From: Viola odorata
Lineage: Eukaryota > Streptophyta > Magnoliopsida > Malpighiales > Violaceae
Reading direction: 5' to 3'
Assembly: GCA_963691705.1 (NCBI GenBank)
Contig: OY829537.1
Location: 42,473,514-42,537,513, forward strand
DNA length: 64,000 nt
This document shows, piece after piece, positions 45,118 through 56,790 of this stretch (position 1 is the stretch's first letter; every line of letters starts with the position of its first letter). The translations under genes were made by a program, and so were the position numbers. The notes under the pieces are model-generated. The model was not told the origin of the DNA, searched no databases, and saw only the letters and a list, made by a program, of their open reading frames with translations.

Positions 45118-47176
45118 ATGTCTACTGATCTCACGAATCAAGAGGAGGGCTCCGATGACTCCTCTACCCTCAATCCGGCCATGGCCACCCTTATGGTGCA
45201 AATGGCTGCCTTGCAACGCATTTGTGAGGAGCAAAAGAGCACCAACAAGGCCATCTTGGCCGCCATCGCTGCTTTGACCCCTAAAACAGCCGCACCACCA
45301 CCTTATCCAGTCGCACCCCCACCTCCGCCTCCACCCCCACCCCAACCTACTCAACTAGCCACACATTACCACCAAAGAACTGACCCAAATGACCCGTGCA
45401 ATGCAAACTTGTACACCCGAACCCCCCATATTTGACAATGCGGAGGGTGTGATGGCTCTTTCGGACGACAGCGATGAGGAGGAGCAGCTGATTAGGTGCC
45501 CTCGCCAAAGCCCTCCCATAGGCAACCCTCAAAGCCGTAGCCACTCTTTTCCCCCTTTCCAATACCCCGACTCTCGCCTAAACCCTAGACAGCGACGCCA
45601 TGTCCCTCACACCATCACCAACCCCATTGACATACCCGTACACCGCTAATGCCTAAGTCCCTCCCCCCCGACCCCAAATCCCTTTAGCCCTCCGAGATAG
45701 ACCAAACTAGCAGCCATGCCGTCCACCACCCTACGAGCATGCCCACGGGGTAAGACGTTTTGAGTATGAGGAGGGTCATGAGCAATGCGGCCGTAGGCCA
45801 CAAGAGGAGAGAGTGGACAGCAACCTCTTAAGCATTAAGATGACCATTCCCGCTTTTGAAGGGAAGGATGACCCCGATGCCTACTTTGATTGGGAGAGTA
45901 AGGTGGAGAGAGTATTTGGCTGCTATAATTACTCAGAGCACAAGAAGGTGCGTCTTGCCATCGTTGAGTTCACGGATATGGCCATCCATTGGTGGGATCG
46001 GCTTGTAGTCACTAGGAAACGTGAGAGGCTGCCCTCAATAGACACTTGGGAGGAGTTGAAATATGAGATGAGGCTTCGGTTTGTCCCTTCCTACTATCTA
46101 CGTGACCTCCACCAAAGGCTTCAAAGGTTGACACAAGGATACCGCGGTGTAAGTGACTTCTACCACGAAATGCTCACTTGTTTGATGCGTGCGGATGGGC
46201 ACGAGAGTGATGAGGCCACCATGGCTCGGTTTTTGGGTGGGCTGCACAAGGAAATTGCATATCAGCTAGATTTCCATACCTATGACTCCTTAGAGGACAT
46301 GCTCCACCTTGCACTGAAAATTGAGCGACAAGTAAGTGCTAAACCTAAAACCCCTTTCACTCCATCCCCATATTATAAGGCCACTTGGAACCCACTTCAG
46401 CCCCCCCCCCCCCCTAAAAGCAACCAAGACTCCATCCTACCGCCCAAGCCAAACACTTACCCAAACAGCACCCATTCCACCGCATTGGCTGCCAAAAACA
46501 CTCCAAACACCGACACCACCCCTAGAACCCCGTCAAGGAACATCACATATTTTAAATGTGGCAGGAAAGGCCACATGAGGGCTGAATGCCCTAATAGGAG
46601 GGTAGTGATCATACGGGACAGCGGGGAGATTGTAAGTGATGATGAGGACGAGGAGGATAGCCAAGGGTTGATTACGGCTAGGAAAGTGATTGAGGAGGAA
46701 GAAGATGAGGAGGGATACGCTCGTGTAGAGGTACCCAAGTATTTAGCGGTTCACCGTACCTTAGCCATCCATGCCAAAGCCCAAGCGGCTGCCCTTGAGC
46801 AACGGGACAATCTCTTTCTTACCCGCGACCTAGCACACGGTTTAGTGATTTCTATCTTAGTGGACAATGGAAGTTGTGTGGATGTGGCTAGGGAGCTCCT
46901 TGTCCACTCCTTGGGGCTGCCTACAATTTCCCACCCTCACCCCTATGACTTAAATTGGTTAAATGATGGCAACGCCATCAATGTGTCACGACAAGTCTCC
47001 ATTGCTTTCTCTATTGGCGCTTTTGAGGACAAGCGCATTTGTGATGTTGCACCCATGAACTCCAGCCACCTCCTTCTAGGGCGCCCGTGGCAATTTGATA
47101 GGTGGGCTATCCACGACGGCTTCCTCAACACATACAAGATGACACACCGGGACAACAAGTTCCTCATTCCCCCTAT
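45118..47176 (+). pseudogene. gag-protease of host element, two frame changes
   Basis: ATG 45118 (MSTDLTNQEEGSDD). A helical N terminus (MATLMVQMAALQRICEEQ) and a Pro-rich stretch end in a shift near 45400; a second frame runs to 45649. After a stop the third frame (from 45813) holds the capsid core (MTIPAFEGKDDPDAYFDWES; RFVPSYYLRDLHQRL), a knuckle whose first Cys is Tyr (YFKCGRKGHMRAEC, near 46550), an acidic linker and a protease with SILVDNGSCVDVA (near 46855) and LLGRPWQFD. It ends at a deletion junction after KFLIPP. A C run (46400-46412) is a likely slip site. The products would form the particle and mature it; no pol follows. Confidence 0.85.
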
Positions 47177-47352
47177 GGGTCAAGGGTTGGCTTTACCATG
47201 GGGGTAAATCAAAATGCTCATCATCCTCACTATAGTCGCTTTGTGCCCTTACACCTTCGATATTGTCATATTGGGTGGTTCATCATACAGATTTGTATTG
47301 CGAGGGTCATTTGGGTGGGTTCTTTAGTGGTAATGTGTCGCTGTTTCGGTAG
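47177..47352 (-). pseudogene. gag N-terminal fragment (target of the young element)
   Basis: Same gag as 63613-63792 (plus-strand CATCATCCTCACTATAG, then GGTTCATCATACAG). Its last five bases GGTAG (47348-47352) are the left target duplication of the element at 47353; the gag resumes at 56791. Confidence 0.75.
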
Positions 47353-48084
47353 TGATAAGATCCAACCTCCTTTGTAAGGGGAGTTTGAATCTATGTTTGA
47401 AGGAGGATCTAGCTTGGAGTTGTGACACAAGGCAGATTGGAAGATGGAAGGAAATAGGATGGAAGATGGAGTATAAGTGCAGCGGAAATGGATGATAAGA
47501 CAAAGGATGAAGGGAAAGGATTGAGGAGGAATTGGAGTTGGATGGATTGATGATGGTACACTTGATTGAACACAGTTTGAAAGCACAAAAGAACACTTGA
47601 TTAATGCTTGAGAACACACTGGAATTACAGCCAAGAAACAATACAAAGTTTCAGCCAAGAAGTGGCCAAAAGATCACACAACAAATCACTCAAATAATAA
47701 GCTTGGATCAAGCCTTGGTGAAAGGCTAGAGGAGGAACTCTCTCTAGCTTTCACTTGGCAATAATCTGAAAAAGAAAGCTAACTTGATGTTCTATTTATA
47801 GAAAATAAAAACAATAAAATATCACAAGTGGGGGAAAAACAACTCGCAAGGTCCTTTCGAAGCAGGGGCAAAACGCTATAGCGTTTTGATACTGGAGTTG
47901 TTGCTTCAGCTCACTTTTGGAACAATGCAGGAGTAGTATCAATGCTCGATCTTCATGCTTAGGTATTGTCTTGATTAATTCTCTTTCGATCCACATGGTA
48001 AGCTTCTTGGCCATGCTCCTTGTGATTGGTCCTTTTGGAACAATATCCTTGTCTTCAAGCCTTAAGGGTAGTGTGATCGTATCA
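47353..48084 (-). repeat. 3' LTR of the young element
   Basis: Plus-strand TGATAAGATCC to GATCGTATCA. TATAAATA in sense at 47793-47800. A 20-bp perfect palindrome CAAAACGCTATAGCGTTTTG lies at 47869-47888. The pol frame continues into it as far as 47796. Confidence 0.9.
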
Positions 48085-49895
48085 TCTCCTCCTTCTTTGA
48101 AAGGATTCGTCCTCGAATCCATTTCTTGAGACCCTTCATTATCTGTATGATAGAGAGATAGATCACTAATATAAAATGTGTTGCTTATTGAACCATACTT
48201 ACTTGGTAGATCAAGAACATAGGCATTGTCATTGATACGATGGAGGATTTCAAAAGGACAATCGCCTCTTGGGCTCAATTTTCCTTTTCGGTAGCTAGGA
48301 AAGAGATCTTTCCGCCAATGCAGCCACACCCATTGTCCTGGTTCCCATGATGTATGGGGCTGTCCTTTGTTGCGCTTACGGGTCACTCGTTCGTTCATAT
48401 CGTCGATGTTGCGTTTCACCTTGTCATGAATGCTTTTGACTGTGGCTGCCTTAGTTTCTCCATCGACACATTTTAGCACACTTAAGGGCAGAGGTAGGAG
48501 ATCAAGAGGAGTGAGTGGTTGAAATCCATATACCACTTCAAAAGGAGAGAGACCAATAGTAGAATGATTAGCATGATTATAAGCAAATTCAATGAAAGGT
48601 ATACTTTCTTCCCATTTTGTTCCATGTTTATCAACCATTACTCTCAAGAGAGAACCTAGAGTTCGATTGACCACTTCCGTTTGTCCATCGGTTTGAGGGT
48701 GACAAGTAGTTGAGAAGAGAAGTTTGGTGCCCAGTTTTGCCCAAAGGGTGCGCCAAAAGTGACTTAAAAACTTTGTATCTCGATCACTTACAATGCTTCT
48801 AGGAATCCCATGTAAACGCACTACATGTAAGAAAAACAGATAAGCAATATGAGTAGCATCATGTGTTCTCGCACAAGGAATGAAATGGGCCATTTTTGAA
48901 AAACGGTCAACAACCACAAAGATGGAATCATGCCCATTCCTAGAGCGTGGCAGCCCTAAAATAAAGTCTATGGAGAGGTCTACCCAAGGATGGTTAGCCA
49001 CGGGTAGAGGTATATATGAAGCATGGGTCATTGATTTAGATTTCGCTCTTTTACATACGAGACAACGAGTAATTACCTTGGTGACATCACGTTTCATTTT
49101 TGGCCAGAAGAAATGTACCTTTAACATGTGAAGAGTTTTTGTGATACCAAAGTGTCCTTGTAGTCCTCCACTATGTGCTTCTATCACAGGCAATTCTCGA
49201 ATATTAGATTGTGGTATGCAAAGCCGATTATATTTAAACAAGAAATTGTCATGCTTCACATAATGCAAATAAGGGCCCTTAGAGCATGCTATGTATGTAT
49301 CACGGAAGTCTTCATCATGCTCATATAGAGATGCTAAATGCGAAAACCCAAAGATCTTAGCATCAAGAGTGGTTAAGAGTACATACCTTCGAGAAAGTGC
49401 ATCAGCTACCACATTTTCCTTACCTTGCTTGTATTTGATGGTGTATGGAAAGACCTCGATGAACTCCATCCACTTGTCATGTCTTTTGTTGAGCTTGGCT
49501 TGACCTTGTAGGAATTTGAGACTAAGATGGTCGGTGTAGATAACAAACTGATTTGGAAGAAGATAGTGTTCCCATACCATCAATGCTCTTACAAGTGCGT
49601 ACAACTCACGATCATAAGTGGAGTAATTCAGTTGGGCACCATTAAGTTTTTCGCTAAAGTAAGCGATAGGACGACCTTCTTGAGTCAAAACAGCCCCAAG
49701 GCCAATTCCACTAGCATCACACTCAAGTTCAAATGCTTTGTTGAAATCAGGAAGGGCTAGGATAGGTGTGTGGGAAAGGTGTCTTTTAAGCTCTTGGAAA
49801 GCCTTTTCTTGTCTTTCTTTCCACTCAAACGTCACGTTCTTCTTGGTTAATTCATTGAGTGGGGCGGCAAGTGTTGAAAAATTTGGAACAAAGCG
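47796..49895 (-). pseudogene. RNase H and integrase part of pol, young element
   Basis: One 679-residue open frame follows a TGA at 49896-49898. RNase H: LECDASGIGLGAVLTQ (about residues 37-52) and YTDHLSLKF (about 100). Integrase zinc domain: HSGGLQGHFG through CLVCKRAK (about 220-265). Catalytic core: DFILGLPRS (about 290), VSDRDTKFL (about 350) and the Glu in QTEVVNRT (about 390), a D,D,E set that looks complete. C-terminal module SPRGDCPFEILHRINDNAY, then DSRTNPFKEGGDD at the polypurine tract and an LTR-encoded tail with GPITRSMAKKL. This would copy RNA/DNA hybrids and join cDNA to chromosomes. It is in the same frame as the RT upstream, so only the TGA separates them. Confidence 0.88.
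48085..48102 (-). other. polypurine tract of the young element
   Basis: Sense TTCAAAGAAGGAGGAGA, immediately before the LTR TGATACGATC. It is the plus-strand primer site in this class of elements. Confidence 0.8.
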
Positions 49896-50660
49896 TCAGT
49901 AGAAACGTGCTAGGCCATGGAAAGATCTCACATCACTTGCGTTCTTAGGTGTTGGCCACTCTTGAATGGCTTTCACCTTGTCGTCATCAACTTGGACGCC
50001 ATCTATACTGACAACAAAACCAAGAAAGTGCACACTATCCAAACAAAATTCACATTTAGACATCTTGGCATATAACTTGTTAGTTCGAAGTGTAAAAAGT
50101 ATGGTGCGAAGATGTGAAATGTGATCACTCATTGATCGACTATAAACGAGTATGTCATCAAAATAAACGACCACATATTTCCCAATAAATTCATGCAAAA
50201 CGTGGTTCATCAACCGCATGAAAGTACTAGGGGCATTAGAAAGTCCAAAAGGCATTACCATCCATTCGTAGAGGCCATATTTGGTTTTGAATGCAGTCTT
50301 CCACTCATCTTCCTCTTGCATGCGGATTTGGTGGTATCCACTCATCAAATCTATTTTGGAGTAGACTTGGCTTCCACTTAACTCATCTAACATGTCATCA
50401 AGGCGGGGAATAGGATGTCGATATCGTATGGTGATTTTGTTTATTGCTCGGCAATCCACACACATTCGCCAAGTCCCATCTTTCTTAGGTACAAGTAACA
50501 CGGGGACAGCACAGGGTGACATACTTTCACGGATAAACCCTTTTTTCAAGAGTTCATCCACCTGTTTTTCTAGTTCCTTAGTCTCCTCCGGATTGCATCT
50601 ATATGCTGGTCGGTTTGGTAGTGTAGAACTCGGAATTAAGTCGATTCTATGCTCAATGCC
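49896..50660 (-). pseudogene. reverse transcriptase domain, young element
   Basis: Frame between two TGA codons (50661-50663 and 49896-49898). RT motifs are intact: [38 protein letters not shown], and the catalytic YFDDILVYS near 50160. The downstream TGA sits in the FY-RRF region, where family members have a coding codon. Both TGA codons fit a C to T change at a CGA codon. Confidence 0.88.
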
Positions 50661-50872
50661 TCAGATAGGAGGAAGGCCATCCGGCATATCCTTAGGAAAC
50701 ACATCTTCAAATTCCTGTAAAAGTGAAACTAAAGGAGGTGGTAGGGAAGAAGGGTTAATATCCACATGTAAACAATGTTCCTTAAACTGAAGTATAAGGC
50801 AAATTTTGCTGGTTTCATAGGCATGTTGTATCACTCTCCCTTTTGTAAATACACTCAAAGGTTTTACCTCAC
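50661..50872 (-). pseudogene. protease-RT linker, young element, 3' of the solo LTR
   Basis: Reads SEVKPLSVFTKGRV through LLQEFEDVFPKDMPDGLPPI and ends at TGA 50661-50663. If one copy of the CTCAC duplication is discounted, it is in register with the upstream frame at 52192. Confidence 0.8.
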
Positions 50873-52191
50873 TGGTGTGGTTCCTAATTCGGAAACCTTC
50901 CAATTGTTGGATCGTTGCTCAGCGACAAGGATTTGAATGCGGAAAACTAACTCGTCGGAAACTCCAACCCTCCTAAGTGCAATACTTAGGCAACCTGGAC
51001 GAAATCCTTCAAGGATCTTCAGTAGGGCTCGGACCCTCCTAGGTGCAATACCTAGACAACCCCGACGAGACTAAAGAAGGGATGATAGACTTCGTGCTTT
51101 ACTTGCAACTATATGCGGCTTATCAAACCGGACGTAGGACAAGGATCTTGAGAGATCAACTGAAGACGACGCTTCTTTGTTTTTAATAAACTGAACTGAA
51201 CTTATTTATTAAGCCAAACGGCTGCCTTTAAATAGGCAAAACCAAATACAAGTTTAAGTAAGACTAAAACTCCTATTTTAACTAGAACTCCTAAGTAACT
51301 TCGAAATAGAACTTCTACTAGTCTAATAACTGTAAAAACTAATTAATAAATACAAATAAATCCTTCTAGAACATCCTAGAAGCATTCGCATCATCAGGCC
51401 AAGGTTTGGGCCGAATTCTCCAAGTCGCGGTCTGCTCGCGTTCACACTGCGCGCCAAAATGTCTCACCGGGCTATCTTTTGATTGACTCGTCCGATTGGC
51501 CTGAAACTTGTCCCATTCGAAAGATAACACCTGAAAATAGTGGACAAGGTCCTTTCTCCCTGGTTCAGGCCTGACTAGTCTGAATAATTGTCGTTGGTGC
51601 TGACAGACGCGTTTTGAAGTCCTCATCCGCGTAGGATTGCCGTCAGTGAAAATGTCTCGATCCATAACAAATAAAAGGCTTCTCCGTTTGACCTGAAAAT
51701 TGGACACAATAAAGAAGACATCCTGAGGTTTCATAATTGATATAGATCGCACGATTCTGACTTCGGATGATCTAGATATGGTCCGACGAAGTTGTCCGTC
51801 ACGTTTGCGCTTAGGACACTTGTGCATGCAAAAGTAACAACGGGCCATCTTGCAAACTGCTCGTCCAAATGTCCTCAAACTTGGCAGAGGCTCTCCTAAG
51901 ATCCCAATCGGTCTTGTATTTATCTTGGAACCTGATTTGGAATCTTTCTTCCATGAATTGGCTCGTGTAGATGTGCAACCTTGCACAATGCGCCTCCAAG
52001 CCAACTTCCATGTCTTTCTTCGCCTAAGGACTTGATCCAGCAACGTTCCTTGCCTAGTTTCCATGTCTAGAGGTTTTTGTAACCTCCCTTGATGCTTTGG
52101 AACGTCTTGGGCTTGACGTTTTGGGTTGATTGGCCTTGGTCGCAAGGCGTGTGCGCGCGCTAGGGCTAGTTTCGGGGCTAGGATCGTATCA
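50873..52191 (-). repeat. solo LTR (1319 bp) inside the young element
   Basis: Plus-strand ends TGGTGTGGTTCC and GATCGTATCA. Flanked by CTCAC at 50868-50872 and 52192-52196. TATTTAAAG in sense at 51226-51234. It is related to the LTR at 2182-3343 but keeps no interior, so it is probably the remnant of an LTR-LTR recombination. A 278-residue open frame (51366-52202) has no family features and I treat it as chance. Confidence 0.85.
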
Positions 52192-54438
52192 CTCACTCTC
52201 ATTCTTCTCTAACTCACTTTTGTTGCCATGCTTACTTTTCTCATGGCGTGTATTGTTCCCTCCACTTACTTTCTTCTCTCCACTCTTTCGCTCTTTTATT
52301 TTTCTCACCATATGAAATTCAGCACTTGCTTTCTCCATTTTTCTTTGATCTTCATGAACTTGAGAGGGTGAAAGAGGAAGAATATTGAATTTTCTCCCTT
52401 GGTGAGTGAGATGGATTTGGTTGGTGTATCCATCATGAACTACTCTTCTATCAAATTGCCATGGACGTCCTAGTAGTAAGTAACTAGCGTCCATGGGAAC
52501 AATGTCAAAAAGTCTTTCATCGGTGTATACTCCCCACTTGAAAGCAACAAGAACTTGCTCTTTAACCTTGACTTCTCCATCATCATTGAACCAATGGAGT
52601 GAGTAGGGCTTAGGATGTTTGGTTGTTGGCAAGCTCAATTTGTGTACTAGTAGATGGCTTGCGGCATCCACCACACTCCCATTATCAACAATCAAAGAGA
52701 CAATATTGCCTTGTATCTCTACACGAGAATGGAAGAGATTCTCCCTTTGTTCCTCATTTTTCACTTGAGTAGTCAAACTCCTTCTTAGGATCATTGTTTT
52801 GGCTGAAGTAGGAACTATCTCTTCTTCTTCACAACTTTCGTGTTCCTCTTCTTTTACAAGTTCCAATTCCTTGGAACTTTCATCATTATCATCACAATCC
52901 GTTTCATACCCTCCTTCTCGAATAATGACTACTCATCGATTAGGACATTCGGAAGAAATATGTCCTCTTCCCCGACATTTGAAACACTCAACATTGCTGG
53001 AAAATCTTTTGGGAGTTGGGTTAGGGGTAGAAGTATTGTGGGTTTTTGGAATGGAACTAGGAGGGGCTGTTTTGGTGTAAGGTTGGTATGTCTTTGGTAG
53101 GGTTGTGTCGGTCTTGGGTAATGGGGCGGATGTAGTGTTGTCTTTTGGGTAGGTATCTCTTCTCCATGGTGGTTTGTATGTAGATGAATAATTGTTTGTT
53201 TGGGATGGTAGTCGGCTAGAAGTAGTTTTCTTCTTGGTGGACTCACGAGCTTCCACTTTTTGGGCATAGTGTAGCATGGACTGTAAATTATCAAATTCTT
53301 TCAGTTCAAGCTTGTACTTGATCTTATCATGTAGACCATTTAGAAATCGCGCCATTGTGGTCTCTTCTTCTTCTTGAGTTTCGGTTTTGGTGATGAGGGA
53401 TTCCAATTCATTGTAATATTCTCCCACGGAATTAGTTCCTTGTTTAAGCCCTTGTAACTTATTTTGTAAGTCACGTTTGTAGTGCATAGGAACGAATCTC
53501 TTCCTCATGATGCATTTCAATTCTGCCCAAGCAGTAATGGCATGTATTCCGACTCTCTCCTTGGTCATCTTCTCCCACCAATTCACCGCATAACCATCGA
53601 ATTCCATGGTTGCTAATTTGATCATTTTGTTATCTGAATATCGGTGGCAATTGAATATTCCTTGTATTTTACCTTCCCACTTGATGTATTCTTCCAGATT
53701 GGTGGTTCCCTCAAAAGTAGGTATTTTAACTTTAATACCACTAATGTTGTCATCTAGCCTTTCATATCTAGTTGTCCCTCGCGGTATTTCTTCTCTGTGG
53801 CCATGAGACTCTTCTCGGTCATAAGTGGCACCTTCCTCATGTTGGTCTCCATAGTATGCATGATCATGGAGTGGATTGGTATAGGCATGGTAGTGAGGTT
53901 TTTTCGTTGACTCGTCATAAGTCACCATGGCCCCGTGGCGGCCTAAAGGTGTGTCTTCTACGGCCTTGTGGTTGCCAATACCCTGGGATAATGTAGGATT
54001 TATACTATCTTTGAATAGATTGTATTGTCCCACCTTACCCTCGGATTGGAGTATTCTTATGGTTTGAGCTTGAAGGTTGGTGACGATGGGTTTGCTTGCG
54101 AATGTGCCCCTTCCTTGCTTGTTGGTGCTAGTATCCTTGGGTGAGCCTCCGCCGGCCACCCTCTTTGACTTCTCCTTGGCGCCATCACTATCATGGTTGT
54201 CGGATTCAGTCTCACAAATTCCATCCTTTGCTATTTTCCTTGTAGTTTTGGATGGTGGAGTAGGAGAATCAGCTGGGGTTCCTTTCATAAGGAAGGAAAC
54301 TTGTTTCTTGAGATCTTCCTTTTCAGATTGCAATTCTTCTATTGCAATTCTCATTGTGTCCATCGCAGCCAACAGGTTTTTAGTTTGGGAGCTTTGTGAT
54401 TCGCTCTCCTCACTTCCACACATGCTCGAGCGAGACAT
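52192..54438 (-). pseudogene. gag-protease, young element, one TGA
   Basis: ATG at 54436-54438 (MSRSSMCGSEESES), 45 nt after the conserved leader motif. Coiled-coil N terminus (about residues 20-55), basic and Ser-rich linker, capsid core (VKIPTFEGTTNLEEYIKWEGK; RKRFVPMHYKRDLQNKLQGL), and an intact knuckle CFKCRGRGHISSEC. TGA follows directly at 52933-52935, in frame with the next segment: acidic linker, retropepsin SLIVDNGSVVDAAS near 52690 and YLLLGRPWQFD. The sequence is cut at 52192 by the solo LTR. It would form the particle shell and process the polyprotein. Confidence 0.88.
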
Positions 54439-56058
54439 GTCTAACGTTAACCTACACAAGTGGCACACGTTAGTGAAAAACACTCCCTCACGTGTTTGCT
54501 CTCGTGTTTGAAACTCTCGTAAAAATTGTCCTCACTTAGTTACTCAAGCCTCACAAGTTATTTTGTTTCCCTTTTGTCCAAGTAATGTCCTCAAGCAGTG
54601 TCCTTGTTGTTTTCTTTTGTTCAATTATTGTTTTGAGCACATTAGAAATTCAAGAAGTGAAAAGCTGAAAGGAAAAGCTGAAAGGAAAGGCTTGGAAAGT
54701 AAAGAATAGGATGGTAGAACCAATCCTTGGACAGAAAAGTAAAGAGGTCGGCAAAGCCTCCCTTTGAGCAAGAAAGTAAAGTACAAGAAAGTAAATTGCT
54801 GAAATTTAAATGGCAGAATTTAAATAGCTGAAAGGAAATGACTTGAATTGTAAAGAGAGGATGGTAGAACCAATCGTAGGACAGAAAAGTAAAAAGGGCG
54901 ACAAGGCCTCCCTTTGAGCTTGAAAGTAAATGACTTGAATGTAAATGACTTGAATGGAAATAACGAAATTGAAATGACTTGAATTTAAAGATTGCAAACA
55001 CCCATGTAGGGGTTATAGAATTTAAAAGAACGAATAAGTGAAACAACACTTGGAATTTAAAGATAGCGTTTTGTTCTCTTCTTTGTATATATATATATAT
55101 ATATATTTATTTTTTTTGATTTAGAGAACAATTATATTCTGAACTTTGAAATGATCAAATGTTGTTTGAAGGAGACGTGTTTTTAATTCAAGGGATGATT
55201 TTGGTTTGTTTTGGAAGAATGTAGGGAAAGTTCTGATTTTTGGAAGAATGATGGAATGATGGAAGGACTTGCACTTGGATGATGTGTAAGAGAATATTCA
55301 GCTTTCTAGTAGTGGATTGTGGGTTGTGCACGGATGGGTAAGGGCTGGATTTTTGCTGCTCACATGTGAGGGGAATGAGATGTTTGTTTTAATAGAAAAA
55401 GGAGTGAGATATGTGCTGCCATTTATGACACAAAGCTGATTTGGAAGAATAGAATAACTGGGGGTAAGAATGACAGTGTAAGGAATCTTGTCTGTTTGTC
55501 TGGTGAATTTAATATCGAAAGGAAGCCTCTCTCATGGATGGGGAGGTCTCAGAGTTTGGATCAAAGAATGTCCTATAATAGTCTTCTTCTCATGAAAACT
55601 CAAGAACACATCAAGAGCTTGAAGAACATCAAGACTGTTCTTGTTAGAAATTTCGGACAGCTTGGTGCAAACTTTCGATTTGGGCTCAAAGGAATAGCAA
55701 ATGACGTCTAAAGATCACGAAAATTTACAGGAAGACTTTTAAGATGTAGAGATACAACTTTTATGAAGGAATAACAACGAGATTCGACAGAGAACACAGA
55801 GTAAATCAACTACGAAGACTGAACTGTTCTTCTCGGATGAAACATCTGCACACTTTTGTATTTTGGCTAAAAGCATACGATTTTCACAGAAATTGTGGGC
55901 GACTCAAAGATGAAAAATGTCAATAACAAGTTGAAGTTTATTGACACAAATGTTGGGACCTTTAGAGCATATGAAATTGACTCAAACGGGACAGATATGA
56001 ACACAAAAACAGACTCGGATTAAAAACAACTCGAAGCGACTAGAGCTCCGCTACCACT
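54439..56058 (-). other. 5' leader of the young element
   Basis: Primer-binding site TGGTAGCGGAGC at 56045-56056. The motif AAACACGAG-nnn-AAACACGTGAGGGAG is at 54483-54509. A segment near 54711-54770 is repeated 150 bp further on (GGTAGAACCAATC, GCCTCCCTTTGAGC). A TA microsatellite lies at about 55085-55106. The small frame 55496-55711 shows nothing recognisable. Confidence 0.8.
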
Positions 56059-56790
56059 TGATAAGATCCAACCTCCTTTGTAAGGGGAGTTTGAATCTAT
56101 GTTTGAAGGAGGATCTAGCTTGGAGTTGTGACACAAGGCAGATTGGAAGATGGAAGGAAATAGGATGGAAGATGGAGTATAAGTGCAGCGGAAATGGATG
56201 ATAAGACAAAGGATGAAGGGAAAGGATTGAGGAGGAATTGGAGTTGGATGGATTGATGATGGTACACTTGATTGAACACAGTTTGAAAGCACAAAAGAAC
56301 ACTTGATTAATGCTTGAGAACACACTGGAATTACAGCCAAGAAACAATACAAAGTTTCAGCCAAGAAGTGGCCAAAAGATCACACAACAAATCACTCAAA
56401 TAATAAGCTTGGATCAAGCCTTGGTGAAAGGCTAGAGGAGGAACTCTCTCTAGCTTTCACTTGGCAATAATCTGAAAAAGAAAGCTAACTTGATGTTCTA
56501 TTTATAGAAAATAAAAACAATAAAATATCACAAGTGGGGGAAAAACAGCTCGCAAGGTCATTTCGAAGCAGGGGCAAAACGCTATAGCGTTTTGCTACTG
56601 GAGTTGTTGCTTCAGCTCACTTTTGGAACAATGCAGGAGTAGTGTCAATGCTCGATCTTCATGCTTAGGTATTGTCTTGATTAATTCTCTTTCGATCCAC
56701 ATGGTAAGCTTCTTGGCCATGCTCCTTGTGATTGGTCCTTTGGGAACAATATCCTTATCTTCAAGCCTTAAGGGTAGTGTGATCGTATCA
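56059..56790 (-). repeat. 5' LTR of the young element
   Basis: Same ends as the partner. TATAAATA at 56499-56506. Here the palindrome extends to 22 bp (56574-56595). Confidence 0.9.

Larger units (their letters stand above)
12608..47176 (+). mobile_element. gag-protease LTR element, 3'-truncated, hosting the tandem array in its leader
   Basis: Plus-strand element: 5' LTR 12608-13326, primer-binding site and leader 13327-13896, the inserted array 13897-44088, leader again 44089-45117, gag-protease 45118-47176. Beyond 47176 it jumps to target gag sequence about 45 bp past the insertion site (compare 10946), so its 3' end and 3' LTR were lost by a deletion that took a little flank. It encodes no RT or integrase in what remains. 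Confidence 0.75.
47353..56790 (-). mobile_element. young full-length Ty3/gypsy element with target duplication GGTAG
   Basis: Two 732-bp LTRs, 47353-48084 and 56059-56790, differ at about six sites by hand count. GGTAG is found at 47348-47352 and 56791-56795; the paralog near 63793-63800 has the uninserted sequence. Order in sense (leftward): LTR, primer-binding site TGGTAGCGGAGC, leader, gag, protease, RT, RNase H, integrase, polypurine tract, LTR. The coding region has three TGA codons and one solo-LTR insertion. The integrase tail has a GPF-like module and no chromodomain that I can see, so it is probably chromovirus-like; the exact lineage is not certain. Confidence 0.9.

Noticed and set aside
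47266..47658. Frames of 130 and 105 codons, repeated at 56020-56364
   Set aside because: They are within the LTRs of the young element and duplicate only for that reason.
51366..52202. 278-codon minus-strand frame
   Set aside because: Lies within a solo LTR, resembles no family wording, and overlaps the duplication at its end.
55085..55106. TA microsatellite as a functional element
   Set aside because: Simple repeat in a leader, common in plant DNA, with nothing around it to suggest a role.
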